From Protula sp. h YS-2021 (taxonomy: Eukaryota > Annelida > Polychaeta > Sabellida > Serpulidae), in NCBI GenBank assembly GCA_949752745.1, contig OX457024.1:104817190-104881189 (forward strand): 64,000 nt of DNA, in the 5' to 3' direction. The position numbers were made by a program, and so were the translations under genes. Of this stretch, positions 1 through 11,911 are shown one piece after another. Numbering within the stretch: the first letter of the stretch is position 1; each line of letters opens with the position of its first letter. The notes beneath the pieces are model-generated. The model worked only from the letters and a program-made list of their open reading frames with translations, did no database searches and had not been told where the DNA came from.

Positions 1-405
1 CGTGGCGTGGATGTATCATATCGTGTATTCATTTCATTTGGTAATACAGCGGTGTTTCAAAATTCCAAACAGCCCTCCTTTATTATTTAAATATTTTAAT
101 TTAGTCCGTCCTATTTTAAAGGCTTGTTTTCATTCAAGGGAAATACACTGCTGTATTGTGTCGTTCGTCGGTTCATTTAGGCCATTTTGTGTGTACGTTT
201 CTTGCGTGAGTGTTAACAAAGGACTGCTTCAGGTACAGGCTGGAGTAGTGCTTCTAACTTAACTTAGATAGGAAGTTTCAATTTTAAAAAAATTTAAGTT
301 AAAAGGCAGATATTTAAATAACAAATTAGTAATAATGTTTTTGGACATTCAGTTCGTCCGTACGAACTCTGTGGATGGTTAAAGTTTGCTTAAAGTTGAA
401 GAGGA
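1..405. other. AT-rich DNA, nothing recognised
   Basis: An 86-codon frame at 2-262 (+) has no recognisable domain and looks like chance. No repeat or RNA signature was seen. Confidence 0.4.
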
Positions 406-647
406 CATTTTAGAATTAAAGCCTTAAAAGGGTGCATGATGAAATTTTTGATTAAAAAAATTTAGGCCTGAGTTTATCCAGGAACCGGACCAGTATTGGA
501 TTCAACGCTGAGGGTGTCTCAGGGTGCATTTTAGAATTACGCACTGAAAGGGTGCACGATGAAAATTTTTATTACAAATTAGGCCTGAGCTAATCCAGGG
601 ATCGAAACAGTGCTAGATAGAAGACTGAGGATTTCTCAGAAAGCAGT
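406..647. repeat. Two-copy tandem duplication, 121-bp unit
   Basis: Both copies open with CATTTTAGAATTA (406 and 527). They share AAAGGGTGCAYGATGAAA, TTAGGCCTGAG and a CTGAGG...TCTCAG end, with many point differences, so the duplication is old. Confidence 0.7.
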
Positions 648-930
648 GCGTAATGAATTAAAAATAAGCTAAAAATACAGCCAACACCAATGAATAATAA
701 GCATGCGTGCATATGTAGTTTATTTATTAGATACACACATAAAGATACATATATAAATGAAATTATTAGATAAGAGCACACGTAGAGTTAAAATAAATAA
801 AAATAAATTAAGGATCACACCAATGCAAATACAGACAGTATAAATAAAAGCCAACACCGTTTAAGCGAGTGCACAATATATACAAAGTCCATGAGCTCCG
901 TGGTAGTTTATAATTTCGTTCTTTTCTAAC

Positions 931-1043
931 ATTATCTCAGAGTCAGCTGAGTATAATGTCCTCTGACCACCTTAAATTTAAGGTGTTTCGGTACGAACAA
1001 AATTAATCTCAGGATCAGCTGAGTTTATTGTCCTCAGACCACC
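931..1043. repeat. Two-copy repeat, about 71-bp unit
   Basis: ATTATCTCAG at 931 and ATTAATCTCAG at 1002 each lead into TCAGCTGAGT...TGTCCTC.GACCACC. The intervals 648-930 and 1044-1438 hold no recognised feature; they may be decayed internal sequence of the LTR element just downstream. Confidence 0.6.
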
Positions 1044-1438
1044 ATGAAGCTTTGTCAACTAGCTAGGTAGGTGCAGAAAAGGTCACTTTACATCAGTGCT
1101 TCACATGCAATATCTACAACATGAAGTAGAAAGTGTTAAAAGTAAGCTAAAATGATTTAAAGTAAGATTTACAGTAAGTAGAAATACCAAAAGTAGACCA
1201 AAGTAATTTAGGATAAGCCTCCGAGACGACTTGGCACGTTGCTACCAGGTATTGAAATAATTGTCAATTTTAAACTTAAATTTATTGATTATTGTAATTA
1301 TTTAAGTTTATTGATTTATTGTATACGCCTACGTCAATCTTAGGGTAGGTCTTGTCATTGTTATCAATTTTTATCTTTCCTATTTTAGATTAAAAAAAGC
1401 GATTTCTTATCGTTCATTTAAATTTGGGGACAAATTTT

Positions 1439-1732
1439 TAAGGAAACGGGGAGTAATGTGAAGAAATCGCTTTCTGATAGTCAATAACCTGCTCTGAATT
1501 GAATTAATTGATGCGATTGTTGTGACTGGTCACAGGTCATTGTGACGTATGACCGGTCACGTCATCGCAACCACGTAAGCGACGTCACGGCATCTCGTGA
1601 GCCGTAGATCGAAGGAGAAGAATAAAAAAAAGAGAGACGGTACTGAGACGGATAAGACGTGTTTTAATAAATATTCTGCTATTTAGGAGATATTTGTGTT
1701 CTGTCCGTGATTGTCCGTCCTTGTCTCAACCA
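1439..1732 (+). mobile_element. Gypsy-like LTR retrotransposon 3' end: polypurine tract and 3' LTR
   Basis: A purine tract (AAGGAAACGGGGAG, ending 1453) is followed four bases later by TGTGAAGAAATCGC, a TG-starting LTR at 1457. The LTR-like block holds a GC-rich promoter-like part with TGACCGGTCAC inverted motifs. It has a poly(A) signal AATAAA at 1667 and ends in CA near 1732. Upstream GGGGACAAATTTTT resembles the pol end of metazoan Gypsy elements. No gag or pol frame remains, so this is a fragment. A matching 5' LTR was not seen. Confidence 0.5.
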
Positions 1733-2078
1733 TAAAAATCAAATAATCATTTCTGTCACATAACTTTAACACAAAGCTTGTTTCTTCAACTTGAAACTTC
1801 TATTTCTATTTGTGTCTTTTAAAACACAAAGTTTTGCTCAGATGAGACAAAAAAATCCCTTGAAAACCAGGAACAATCTGAGCGAGAAACAGCAAGTTTT
1901 ATCATGAAAATATAAACTTTCAATTTAGACTTAAAAACTTCTTTAAAGTGAAAACATGCTTCCTTACTATATAGTAACAATAATCTGATCCTCCGCTGGT
2001 TATACCAGACACAGAAGCACAGAAGCAACAACCAAGCTTTTTGGGGAAATCCGAAGTACAGAGTAAAAATGCATTACT

Positions 2079-2100
2079 TTATTATTATTATTATTATTAT

Positions 2101-2132
<32 letters not shown>

Positions 2133-2157
2133 TTTATTTATTGTTATTATTATTATT
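2079..2157. repeat. (ATT)n microsatellite
   Basis: About 79 bases of ATT/TTA triplets with a few interruptions (TTTA, AGT). The interval 1733-2078 before it holds nothing recognised. Confidence 0.9.
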
Positions 2158-2164
2158 GCCTAAG

Positions 2165-3330
2165 ATTCCCAGATAGCAGTCCCACATGGGACTATGCATA
2201 ATACATGTGGGCATTCCCACGTACCCACGCATAAATAATCTGTGTTTTGTTGGGGAAATTCCCATGAAGTTACGTGGGATTTAGGGGAGTTCGAGACTCT
2301 TTCCGACGTGTATTATGCGCATGTGAACCCACGCATTTTATACGCATATATTTCCATGCATATTATACATGGAATTCCCACGCATATTAAGCATGGGATT
2401 TAAAGGAACGACACACCGTGTGCATAGGCGATAATTCCGTCGAAGATACAGGCATGAACCTTAACTAAAGCGCAGTTATAAAGTACTCCTTAAAAGAATT
2501 TTCAGCACAAAAACTTTAGCGAAATTGGTATTTCCATGTCTAACTTTCTATTATACTTAGAAAAAAAGGCAGCCCTCCACCAAAATATGCATCATTTAGC
2601 AAAATTTAAATATATTATCGTTCAATGGCGGCTGTTTCCGGTCTGCGATAATAGGCCCACATTTCCAGACTACGTATAATAAGCGTATATTTTCCTATGC
2701 ATTTACTACGTGGAAATTTTTGCGCATTATATACTTGCATTTTACATGGAAATGTCCACATTGGAAATCCCACGTAAAATATACGTGCAATATACATATG
2801 ACTTTTAATGAAATTTTACTTGGGGATTCAAAAGTATAATATACATATAATATGTGGATTTAGGGGAGATGCCACCTGGTGAGATTACACCTATAACAGA
2901 CATCTAAAATCAAATCAATGGCGCCTAAAATTCAACATTAGATTTTAAAATTATATATCTAAATCATTATAAGTATCTGAAATTTGCCAATTAATCTGAA
3001 AATTGTTTTCCTTTATATGGCTTTCAATGACGTTCCAAAACACGACAACCAATAATATTGATTTTTCATAATGTTCTGGTACAAAACGTTGGCTGCCCAC
3101 TTGGAGTAAACGTGGGAGCAAGGGGGTGTCCCATGGTGGGACATCCCACATTTTGCCCACGTAAAGCCGACGTTGGACAGCCAACGTGGGCTGTCCCACG
3201 TCGGCTATACGTGGGCATTAGGTAGGACAAAGTGTAACTGGGACATCCCACATATAACCCACGTGTAGCCGATGTAGGACGCTCCACGTCCCACACTCCA
3301 CGTAAAGCCATAATGCCCATGCACAGTACG
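2165..3330. repeat. Dispersed CCCACGTA / TACGTGGG palindromic repeat region
   Basis: CCCACGT or its complement ACGTGGG recurs near 2215, 2273, 2705, 2772, 3103, 3155, 3184, 3196, 3211 and 3257, in both orientations. TACGTGGRA and AACGTGGGCTGTCCC variants build many small hairpins. It is densest at 3085-3320. It looks like a degenerate family of fold-back units, not coding DNA. Confidence 0.6.
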
Positions 3331-3534
3331 TCCCGTGGCAGTACGTTTGGCCACAGAACGTTCTGTCAACGGGCTACCAACACATATCTTTACAGGCACT
3401 GCCCCGGGGAGGGGGAGGGAGGAGGGAGGAGGGAGGAGGAGGGACAACTCTTCCTCTTGCGATAGCCTACATTCAGAACACACTGACTCGTTCATTTGTG
3501 TCACTTTCCCATTGTATAAATTAAACTTGCATAA

Positions 3535-4378
3535 CTGGAAGGTCCTGATCAACAAATGGGAGCTCCTGTCCAACAATTGGGTGTTCCTGTCCAACAAGTG
3601 GGTGTTCCTGTCCACCATTTGGGGGTTCCTTTCCAATACGTCGGAGCTTCTGTCCATCAATTAGGGGTTCCTGTCCAATAAGTGGCATTCCTTTCAAACA
3701 ACTGGAGTTCCTGTCCAATAAGTGGCATTCCTTTCCAACAACTGGGAGTTCCTGTTCAATAAGTGGCACTCCTTTCCAACAACTGGGAGTTCCTGTCTAA
3801 TAAGCGACACTCTTTTCTCACAACTGGGAGTTCCTGTCCAATAAGTGGCATTATTTCCAACAACTTGGAGTTCCTGTACACTAAGTGGCATTCCTTTCCA
3901 ACAACTGGAAGTTCCTGTCCAATAAGTGGCATTCCTTTCCAACAACTGGGAGTTCCTGTTCAATAAGTGACACTCCTTTCCAACAACTGGGAGTTCCTGT
4001 TTAATAAGTGGCACTCCTTTCCAACAACTGGGAGTTCCTGTCCATTAAGTGGCACTCCTTTCCAACAACTGGGAGTTCCTGTCCAATAAGTGGCATTCCT
4101 TTCCAACAACTTGGAGTTCTTGTCCAATATGGCATTCCTTTCCAACAACTGGGAGTTCCTGTCCAATAAGTGGCACTCCTTTCCAACAACTGGGAGTTCC
4201 TGTCCAATAAGTGGCATTCCTTTCCAACAACTGGGAGTTCCTGCCCAATAAATGGCATTCTTTTCCAACAACTGGGAGTTCTTGTCCAATAAGTGGCATT
4301 CCTTTCCAACAACTGGGAGTTCCTGTCCAATAAGTGGCATTCCTTTCCAACAACTGGGAGTTCCTGTCCAATAAGTGA
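3535..4378. repeat. 41-bp minisatellite built from 20/21-bp half units
   Basis: From about 3700 the unit is exactly 41 bp (for example 4141 to 4182): half A TTCCTGTCCAATAAGTGGCA plus half B TTCCTTTCCAACAACTGGGA. The left edge (3540-3680) has only single ~21-bp units such as TTCCTGTCCAACAAGTGGG. Because 41 is not a multiple of 3 and the unit lacks stops on the minus strand, long minus-strand frames run through it. They are artefacts. Confidence 0.95.
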
Positions 4379-5269
4379 GAGTTCTTTTCTCCCTCATAAT
4401 CGCAGGCTATTATTTGGCAACTAAAATTTTGTCAATAAATAACAAAAACAATAATTCTGTGACTATTAACAGCCCCGTAAGTATCAAACCATTGTGCAAT
4501 GGGTGTGTCGTGTTGTCCCACTGCATACAGAAAAAACCTGCTTTCAACCCCAGGGACCTGCTATATTTACAAGAATTGGAGGGGGGGGGGTTGTAATGAT
4601 TTTAGCCTGCTGTGCGCAACGTTAGTGTTTCATTGCCTTGAGATGAATTACAATACTCGATTTTGTTTATTAATTGTTTGTCATGGTCTGGTAAGTAGCA
4701 ATAACAGGGGAATATCATTAAAGAAGTCTCATTGCAATGCAACAGAGAGCTTCGTTCTGAAATAATGCAGTTTGCGCTAGATCGTATCGACCTCACTCTC
4801 TCCTGATATTGGGAATCGATTGTGGGGCCTCCGTTTGTGCGGACAGCATCAGAAGTTTGCTGCCACTTGGCTGACTGCAGTTGCCAGCATTTTGTATTGT
4901 TGTCATACGTGTGCCTTCCCTTCAGCTAAAGGGAGAAGCTAGAAATGGCGACAGAAATTGTGTTATTTTAAAGGGGGTCAGAAATACAGGTTCATAAGTT
5001 ATACAACTGTGGTATGAAGTGAGACCAGTACATGAGAACCTACAGCTCACGCTGGGCTTGCATTTTGTAGGAAATGTGCTAGTTTAAAGGCAAGGAAGAG
5101 GATATTTATCGCTGCTGTGTTGTTCCAGGCTCGGAACAGTTGCATTGCAATAATATAAAATTGCCTGGCTGTTGCTGGAGATTTACCTGCAAGCCAAAGG
5201 AAAAGCTTGTTGTTTATTGGAGTACTAATGCACCCGAGTGTGTGATGGCCAACTAACGTAAGAACAGCA
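4379..5269. other. Unique-looking DNA, nothing recognised
   Basis: Contains a G10 run at 4581-4590. Small open frames here have no recognisable similarity. Confidence 0.4.
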
Positions 5270-5301
5270 CAGAGGAGAGAGAGAGAGAGAGGGAGAGAGA
5301 A
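5270..5301. repeat. (GA)n microsatellite
   Basis: About 32 bases of GA dinucleotides with two GG interruptions. Confidence 0.85.
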
Positions 5302-6259
5302 GATGTAGAGATCGGCTTTCATCCTATTTCTGTCCTAGGCCCCGCGAAAATCTCCATGGAAAAGATCTCGTTCTGGATACGCGTGGTCGTACATTCCTCC
5401 GGCAGGACTCGAGTGGAGCGTGATAACGGGCAATGATCTGATTCTATCAGCGGCCCCATCTCCACGTGCTTTACAACACAACTAACGGTTTGTTTATGTT
5501 ATGTTATTCAAACGCAAATTATTCTTTAAAAAGTTGGATACACTTCACTGAGTATAATGCAGTAATTTGCTAACAGATATAACTCGTGGAATTGTTTTAG
5601 CTCATTCTGACTAATATTAGAAAAATGCCATAATTCATTAGTACGCAAAACCGCAACGAGGTAAGTTCACACGTATTGCAACAGGCAAAACCATGTAAAA
5701 CAGTGGTTATTTTTAGCTCATTAAGATCTATTTTTAACCTGTAGCCGTTTGGAACAATTGTTGACAAAAGCTGATTTTATTTTGCCAAGGAATTCGCCCG
5801 GGAAGGGGGGGGCACTCAAGTTCAAATTGGTTCCCATGGATGTCCATCACTTTTTAAAAACACCCCTAGACGCGAAGCCAAAGGCGGAGATCAGCTCCGA
5901 AAGAGCTGTCCGTTTTGGGGGAAAACGCACTGACGTCCGAAATGAAATTATTAACGAAATTGGCACTCCGCGCTGACCGTTTTTTTTTTAAACGCAAAGC
6001 TAGTGCACCTCCCCCGCCCGGGGGAAACTGAGTTAAAAAAAGTCGTCAAAATTTACGATGTCCAACCTAAACCTCGCGTGTGATTCCACTGGGACGAACT
6101 AGAGCAGAACGTCCGAAAATCAAGCTAAATACACCAAATAATCTGCCAAATGTTTTAGCCGATTGAAATCTGATACAGCGTTAAATTCCCCATACAAAAG
6201 GTTGATCCTCTTGTCCTTTCTGCAGATGCATCAAACTGCGCTTCGAAAGTTCAGTAAAC
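5302..6259. other. Intergenic or intronic DNA with a GC-rich block
   Basis: 5785-6030 is more GC-rich than its surroundings. It carries CGCCCGGGAAGGGGGG near 5797 and CCCCCGCCCGGGGGA near 6009, which face each other as an imperfect inverted repeat, as in a small non-autonomous element. The 75-codon frame inside is not recognised. Confidence 0.3.
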
Positions 6260-6350
6260 TAAATATAATATAAATATAATATATAATATAGTATAATATA
6301 ATAACTATAATATAATAAACATAATACTAAATATAATATGAATATATTTA
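6260..6350. repeat. AT-rich low-complexity repeat
   Basis: Repeated AATATAATATA words with TAATAAC interruptions. Confidence 0.8.
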
Positions 6351-6613
6351 TGCAATAGAATTTGGACTATACGTCAGAGAGTGAGAGAAAAAAAGTAAAC
6401 TATGTCAGTCTGCCGGCGTCAGAAGTTACACAGCTTGTGCATGGCTCCATTTGATAACAATGCGGGTATTGTATACTGACGTCATAGTGTGACATCAGTT
6501 ATCTATCTTGCTGAAGCGAAATTCTACCCAATTACAGAAGCATCAAATGAGAGAGCTCTGTATACACTCAACAATTTGCCTACGTGTTTCACAGACCAAT
6601 AGTCTTTGAAGCT

Positions 6614-6850
6614 GTTTAGGGTAACAGATAACTATGTAAGATAACAGATAACTATCTGGGGCAACATAACTGTTTAGTGCAACAAATGACTTAAGGATGA
6701 CATAACTAGGGTAATAAATAACTAATTATAGTAACAGATAACTACTTAGGGTAACATTACTATTAAGGTAACAGATAACTATTTAGGGTAACATAACCAT
6801 TTAGGGTAGCAACTAATTATTGTAACAGATAACTATTTACAGTAATAGTG
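6614..6850. repeat. Degenerate ~22-bp minisatellite
   Basis: Unit near GTAACAGATAACTATTTAGG, with GTAACATAAC variants, repeated about ten times with indels. Confidence 0.75.
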
Positions 6851-6934
6851 TGTGGGGAAAATAAATTTCAGCGTCACCCTTTGATTTTTCAAAAAGGCAG
6901 TGTTTGGCCAGTGTTTTTGTTAAAACAAAAACGG

Positions 6935-7835
6935 ATATGTCTCCCCCCCCCCCCCCAATCAGTCACGTGGAAAAAATTCCTTGCTTAAAAGTACAACATT
7001 GGCGAGCCCAAAAATTTAAAAAATTGCCAAAAATACATTTTTACAGAAAATGAATGAAGAAAAACTTCGCAGTAAACATTTCCACCTAATGGAAATGCCT
7101 AAAGGAACAAACTGTTTCGGAAATATCGCAACAATATGACCAAAAAAGTAAATATTCAAAAATTTAAAAAAAATCGCCAAAAATACATTTTCAAAGGAAA
7201 TGAAGAAAAACTTCGCAGTAAACACCTGCACTATATGTAGGTTCTTCTTGCCACGTTGCAGCTTAATCCAAGAAACTGTTTCGGAGATATCGCAACAATA
7301 TGGCTAAAAAAGTTCAAAATCAAAAATTAAAAAATTCGCCAAAAATACATTTTCCAAGGAAATGAAGTAAAACTTCGCAGTAAACATTTACACTTTTTGT
7401 GATTTCTTCTTGCCAAGTTTCAGCCTAATCCAACAAACCGTTTTGGAGATATCGCAACAATATGGCCAAAAAAGTTCAAATTTAAAAATTCGTCAAAAAT
7501 ACATTTTCAGCGGAAATACGTTTGTTGTTCTTGCCACGTTTCAGCCTAATCCAACAAACTGTTTTGGAGATATAACCTGCCAAAGTGAAAAAATGCACGA
7601 AACCCCCCCCCCCCCTATGATAAAAAAAATTTGCCAAAAATAGAATTTTTGAGGAACCGAAAAATATAACACGGGCATCACTTAGACATGTACCCCAATA
7701 CGTGTGTATGTTTTGAGAAAAATCGACTGCGGACAGACAGGCGGACAGACGAACAGACGGCTCGACAGACGGACGGACGGACGGACAGACGGACGCACCA
7801 AATGCTATATATGTCTCCCTTAGGGGGAGACATAT
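6935..7835. mobile_element. TIR element with internal ~150-bp tandem repeats (MITE-like)
   Basis: ATATGTCTCCCCC (6935-6947) and its exact reverse complement GGGGGAGACATAT (7823-7835) bound the block. Inside, about five imperfect copies of a ~150-bp unit are marked by GCCAAAAATACATTTT (about 7026, 7176, 7338, 7492, 7633) and AACTGTTTCGGAGATATCGC. The right end has a GGAC/GACA microsatellite and a terminal hairpin with arms 7808-7819 and 7825-7836. No transposase frame, so it is non-autonomous. No clear target duplication was found. Confidence 0.6.
7733..7797. repeat. GGAC/GACA microsatellite inside the TIR element
   Basis: About 65 bases of GGACAGAC and GGACGGAC words, ending GGACGCACC just before the terminal hairpin. 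Confidence 0.85.
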
Positions 7836-7992
7836 AATTACAAATGATTGAGGTAATTGTTGTACCTTTTTTGCCTCTATGATGTGTGTCACAGTACCAG
7901 CAGCTCATTATTTTGTGAGTGACAGAACAATTAAAGCCGAAGATACAGGCTGTTCTGTGACAGGAAACTGCTGAAGAAAATTCAGTAGTTAG

Positions 7993-8234
7993 AGAGAAAG
8001 AGTGAGTGAGTGTATGAGTGACAGAGATTGTAAGTGAGTGAGTGAGTGAGGGAGTGAGTGAGTGAGTGAGTGAGGAAGAAAGTGAGTATGAGTGAGACAT
8101 TGTGAGAGTAATGAGACAGAGTGAACGAGTGAGTGAGTGAGTGAGCGAGAGACAGTTGAAAAGAGTGAGTGAGTGAGTGAGTGAGTGAGTGAGGAAGAAA
8201 GTGAGACTGTGACTGACTGAAGAAGAAAGTGAAA
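7993..8234. repeat. (GAGT)n microsatellite, first block
   Basis: Runs of GTGAGTGAGTGA broken by GAAGAAAGTGAG and GACAGAG words. A non-repeated interval (8235-8455) with an A10 run separates it from the next block. Confidence 0.9.
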
Positions 8235-8455
8235 GAGACCCCTGCTAATATACTAATATACTATTTTTGCATAATGTTCATTCTTATTGTCAACCGTTAA
8301 ATCGAAACTTGAGTTCAGCTGATTAGAAAGTATTTGACCAGAGTATAAAAAAACACTTGTTCTCCTAATAGCATCAAAAAAAAAAAATTGTCACTATGTT
8401 TGCGTTGCTATAACTTGCTATGTATGAGTTTTAAAATATATACTGGAATGAAGTG

Positions 8456-9183
8456 ATAAAAAAAAGTGAAAGAGAGTGATCGAGAGGGTGAGTATGAGTG
8501 AGACAGATTGTGAGAGTAGATGAGGCAGAGAGTAAGCGAGTGAGTGAGTGAGCGAGAGAGAGTGAGAAAGAGTGGGTGAGTGAGAGTGAGTGAGAAAGAA
8601 AGAAAGAATGAGATAAAGTCAGTGAGAGTGAGAAAGAGCGTGTGAGAAAGAGACAGAGCATAAGTGAGAAAAGGCGAATGACTGAGTGAGTGAATGAATG
8701 GATGAGTGAGTAGGAGTGAGAATGAATGAGAGATCAAGAGGAAGCGAGAATATGAGTGAGACAGATAGTGAGAGTCATTGAGAGAGTGAGAGAGTGGGAA
8801 AGTGAGTGAGTGAGAGAAAAAGTGATATTGAATGAGAGTGAGTGAGTGAGAAAGTAAGATTGAGTTAGAAAGAGTGAGTGAGTGAGAGTTATAGTGAGGG
8901 AGAAAGAGTGGGAGTGATTGCGAGTGAGTGTGTATGAGAGGGAAAGTGAATAAAAGAGTATGAGTGAGACAAAAGCGAGTGAGTGGGTAAGTGAGTGAAT
9001 GAGAGAGAGAAAGTGAGATAGTGTGTGAATGAGACAAATACTGAGAATGAATGAGAGAGTGGATGAAAACGACAGTGAGTGACAGAGAGAGACAGAGAGT
9101 GAGTGAGAAAGAATAAGAGTGAGAGTGAGTGTGAAAGAATGAGTGAGAGAGTGGGCGAATGCCAGAGAGGGCGGGAGTGGGTG
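8456..9183. repeat. Degenerate GAGT/GAGA purine-rich repeat, second block
   Basis: About 730 bases of GAGTGAGTGAGA, GAGAAAGAGTG and similar words. The minus strand reads as long Ser/Leu/His/Thr-rich frames (up to 209 codons) that are low-complexity artefacts. Confidence 0.9.
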
Positions 9184-10144
9184 GGGTGGATCCAATGAGT
9201 ACGTGGTTGTAATAACATTACTGTGACGTCACCTGTGGACAATAAATCTGCTGGGAGGAATAGCACAAAACCAACGTTAAACACCTAAGGTGCCAGAAAG
9301 CATATGGGATAAATTATTGGTATTCATTGTATAGATTTTTTATCTGTGGAGGCAGGGTTTAAAAAAAAGACAAGTGTTAGCCTTCAGCGAACTGACGCAT
9401 CGATCTCGCCACAGTTTTGCAGCTTACAGCCACATGTTCACCATGTTGTATTTTTTTTTTTAATGAAATGTTACGAGACCGGTAAACAAGTCTTATCATA
9501 TATGAAACGTCACAAATACTCAATCAGATTGGCCTTGGAAAAAAATGGATTCAAATTTTGGACTGTAAACACAAAGATGCCAAAATCCCGTGCATTCTGC
9601 GCAAGTATCTGCTGAAGCAACCTGTTCCGTACACGCCTCCCCCCCCCCCCCCCCCGCTATCGCTTCCCTCGCCAACCCCCTCCCCTGCCTCTCCCCCCCC
9701 CCCTTATATGTGGCATTGCAGATGTTTAGCATTTAAAATACATTTGACTTTTTTTAATATGAAACAATTGTGGATGGCTAGTGTGCAGTACAAGTGAAAC
9801 AAATTATAAAGTTATTAATAGGTAAATCATTTAAATCACAAGTAACGTGCATTTCTGACGTTAAGCGGGTGGGGGGGGGGGGACGGGGTAGGGTAGGCAG
9901 TCACAAGTAGTGCCGCATCTTTCGGCGGGATTATCCCCCCCCCCCCCACCATCCCACCTTTCCCTCCCCCTCTCATTACAATACCAGAGGAAATGAGTTT
10001 CTTTGTTTCCGGAACTAGCAGCCAATCAGTGGTTAGTAAAGGCGCGAGTTATGTCCTCGTATTTTATCGCTCTTCTTCGCAGCTTATAAACTACGTGTAA
10101 GTATCTTTGCAGCTTTGTCTTAATTGCCAGGAAAAATGCTACGG
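9184..10144. other. Intronic or intergenic DNA with poly(C)/poly(G) blocks
   Basis: Long C runs occupy 9638-9656 and 9691-9704. A G13 run lies near 9869 and a C13 run near 9935. No gene was recognised. One CRE octamer TGACGTCA lies at 9224-9231. Confidence 0.5.
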
Positions 10145-10478
10145 GTGGAGGGGGGGGGGGGGGTCGGGGAATGCAACCTGACGATTGGGGGGGGACGGAT
10201 AGGGGGATACAGCTGCCCACCTGACGAGGGAGGGGGTTTGGGGAAAACAGCCGGCCACCAGACCAGAGGGTGGGGGGGGGGGGGGGGTTCTCGGGTACAT
10301 CGGGCCATCTGACGAAACGGTGCCTAGTGCGAAACAACTGGCCACCTGACGAGAGGGAGTTGGGGGATACAGCCAGTAACCTGACGAGGGGGGAGGGGGG
10401 GGGTCAGGGGATACAGCCGGCCACCTGACGAGGGGGGGGGGGGGGGTCAGGGAATACAGCCGGCCACCTGACGAGTCT
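10145..10478. repeat. G-rich minisatellite, ~35-48-bp unit
   Basis: Seven or so units marked by CCACCTGACGAG and GGGGATACAGCCGG, each with a G run of 8-16 bases whose length sets the unit length. Strong G-quadruplex potential on + and C-rich on -. The Pro-rich minus-strand frames are artefacts. Confidence 0.85.
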
Positions 10479-11361
10479 GTTACCAATTCTGAGTCCAGAT
10501 TGACCAGATCAAGAAACAAGTTCGAGGCAAAAAAAAAAAAAGGCTCTTCACTTGTGTAAAAGAATGAATAGCTATTGGTTGTGGAACATTGACGTTATGA
10601 ACACTTCCTGTTTATGTTTTCTGGCTATTTGCATAACTTGATTATTACTTGGAGGCAATATTTTTATCGGCGCTAAAACAGAAGGCTTTGCTGGCCAAAA
10701 AAAAAAAAAGGAAAAAAAAAAAGATGAACAGTAACCTGCAAGCCACAAAGGAAAGCAAGCCAAAATTCTTTTTGCGTTATTAGTTATCATCAAGCAACCG
10801 TCTGGGTACAACTTGCCTTGAAATCTGGCAGTTTCATCCCGCAGTATTCAGCCCAGTACGTGGCCACAGCAAGTAGTTTGACGTCACTTTTAAATTTGAA
10901 GCAGCCGATGTTCAAAGCAGGTCAAAGGGTTGGTCATACAATTACAGATAGGGTTGGCGATAAAGTTAGTACTATTAGTCCCCTCCTCCTCCCCCCCCCC
11001 CCAAAGTCCCCCTATATTACGGAGAAAGTAAGGGAAGCTAAGGGCTGGATATTAGCGGGGCCCGCTGACTCGCGGAACCCTGAGTATAGCTCGAGCCCTG
11101 CTTCTCAGAAATTTTTGCTGTTTATACATACATATATAGATATACGACTCCTACGTCATTTGATTTTATATTCTTCACATGTGTGGTTCTATAAATGAAC
11201 TGCAAACATGTTTGGTTCGGGAGAATATAAAATGGTCTTATTTCTCATCACTTTCTGTTTGTAAACTAGACCCGGTCCTGCGATTTTGTTATTTTTTTCT
11301 CATATTTTTTTTGCCATTTTTAGAGATTTCGATCACCCAGTAGTGGCCAAAGTTGTCATTT
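10479..11361. other. Unique-looking DNA, no gene recognised
   Basis: Contains A-runs near 10529 and 10700, a C12 run near 10991 and a CRE octamer at 10879-10886. The 126-codon frame at 10818-11198 has no recognisable domain. Confidence 0.4.
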
Positions 11362-11404
11362 CTTTCTTTCTTTCTTTTTCTTCTTCTTTTTTTGGGGGGG
11401 GGGG
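11361..11404. repeat. (TTTC)n followed by poly(T) and poly(G)
   Basis: TTTCTTTCTTTCTTTTTC, then T7 and G11. Confidence 0.8.
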
Positions 11405-11837
11405 CAAAGTGTTATTTAATGGTTTTCTAAAAGGCAAATTTAGGTACCGTTTCAGTACTTCCTAGTGGGTTTTTCTTACCGGGACTTGTATTTTTTGGTC
11501 CCGGTTGCTTCACTTTCTTTTTAGTTACTCGTCAGGGATTAGAAACAAGTGTTTTTTTTCTCTCGCCTTGACTTACAGATGCACTGTATTTCTAAATTAA
11601 GCCAAATTAAGCAATTGTTTTTTACGCATCACAAAAACCAAAGTTTATAAATCTAAGGCATTTTTTGACATTGCAATTATATTCCAAATAAACTTGAAAC
11701 ATTTTTTTATTTACTTATGGATACACAAGGTTTCTAATTTAAGGCAGTTTCAACAATTCTGTGTGGAAAAACCTAAAATTTCTATTTTTAAGCGACGTGG
11801 GCACAGAAGTGGGACGAGAATATCAAAAATAGATAAA

Positions 11838-11911
11838 AAACAAAACAAAAACAAGAAAAAAAAGACAAAAAAAAAAAAAACACAAAACAAAAACAAACAA
11901 ACAAAAACAAA
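11838..11911. repeat. A-rich (CAAAA)n-like repeat
   Basis: AAAACAAAACAAAAAC words with an A14 run. A 62-base A-rich stretch follows at 11950-11985. Confidence 0.8.

Noticed and set aside
3521..4397. Several overlapping minus-strand frames of 82-145 codons (repeated MPLIGQELPVVGKECH-like residues)
   Set aside because: They are the 41-bp minisatellite read in all three frames; no start context, domain or gene neighbourhood.
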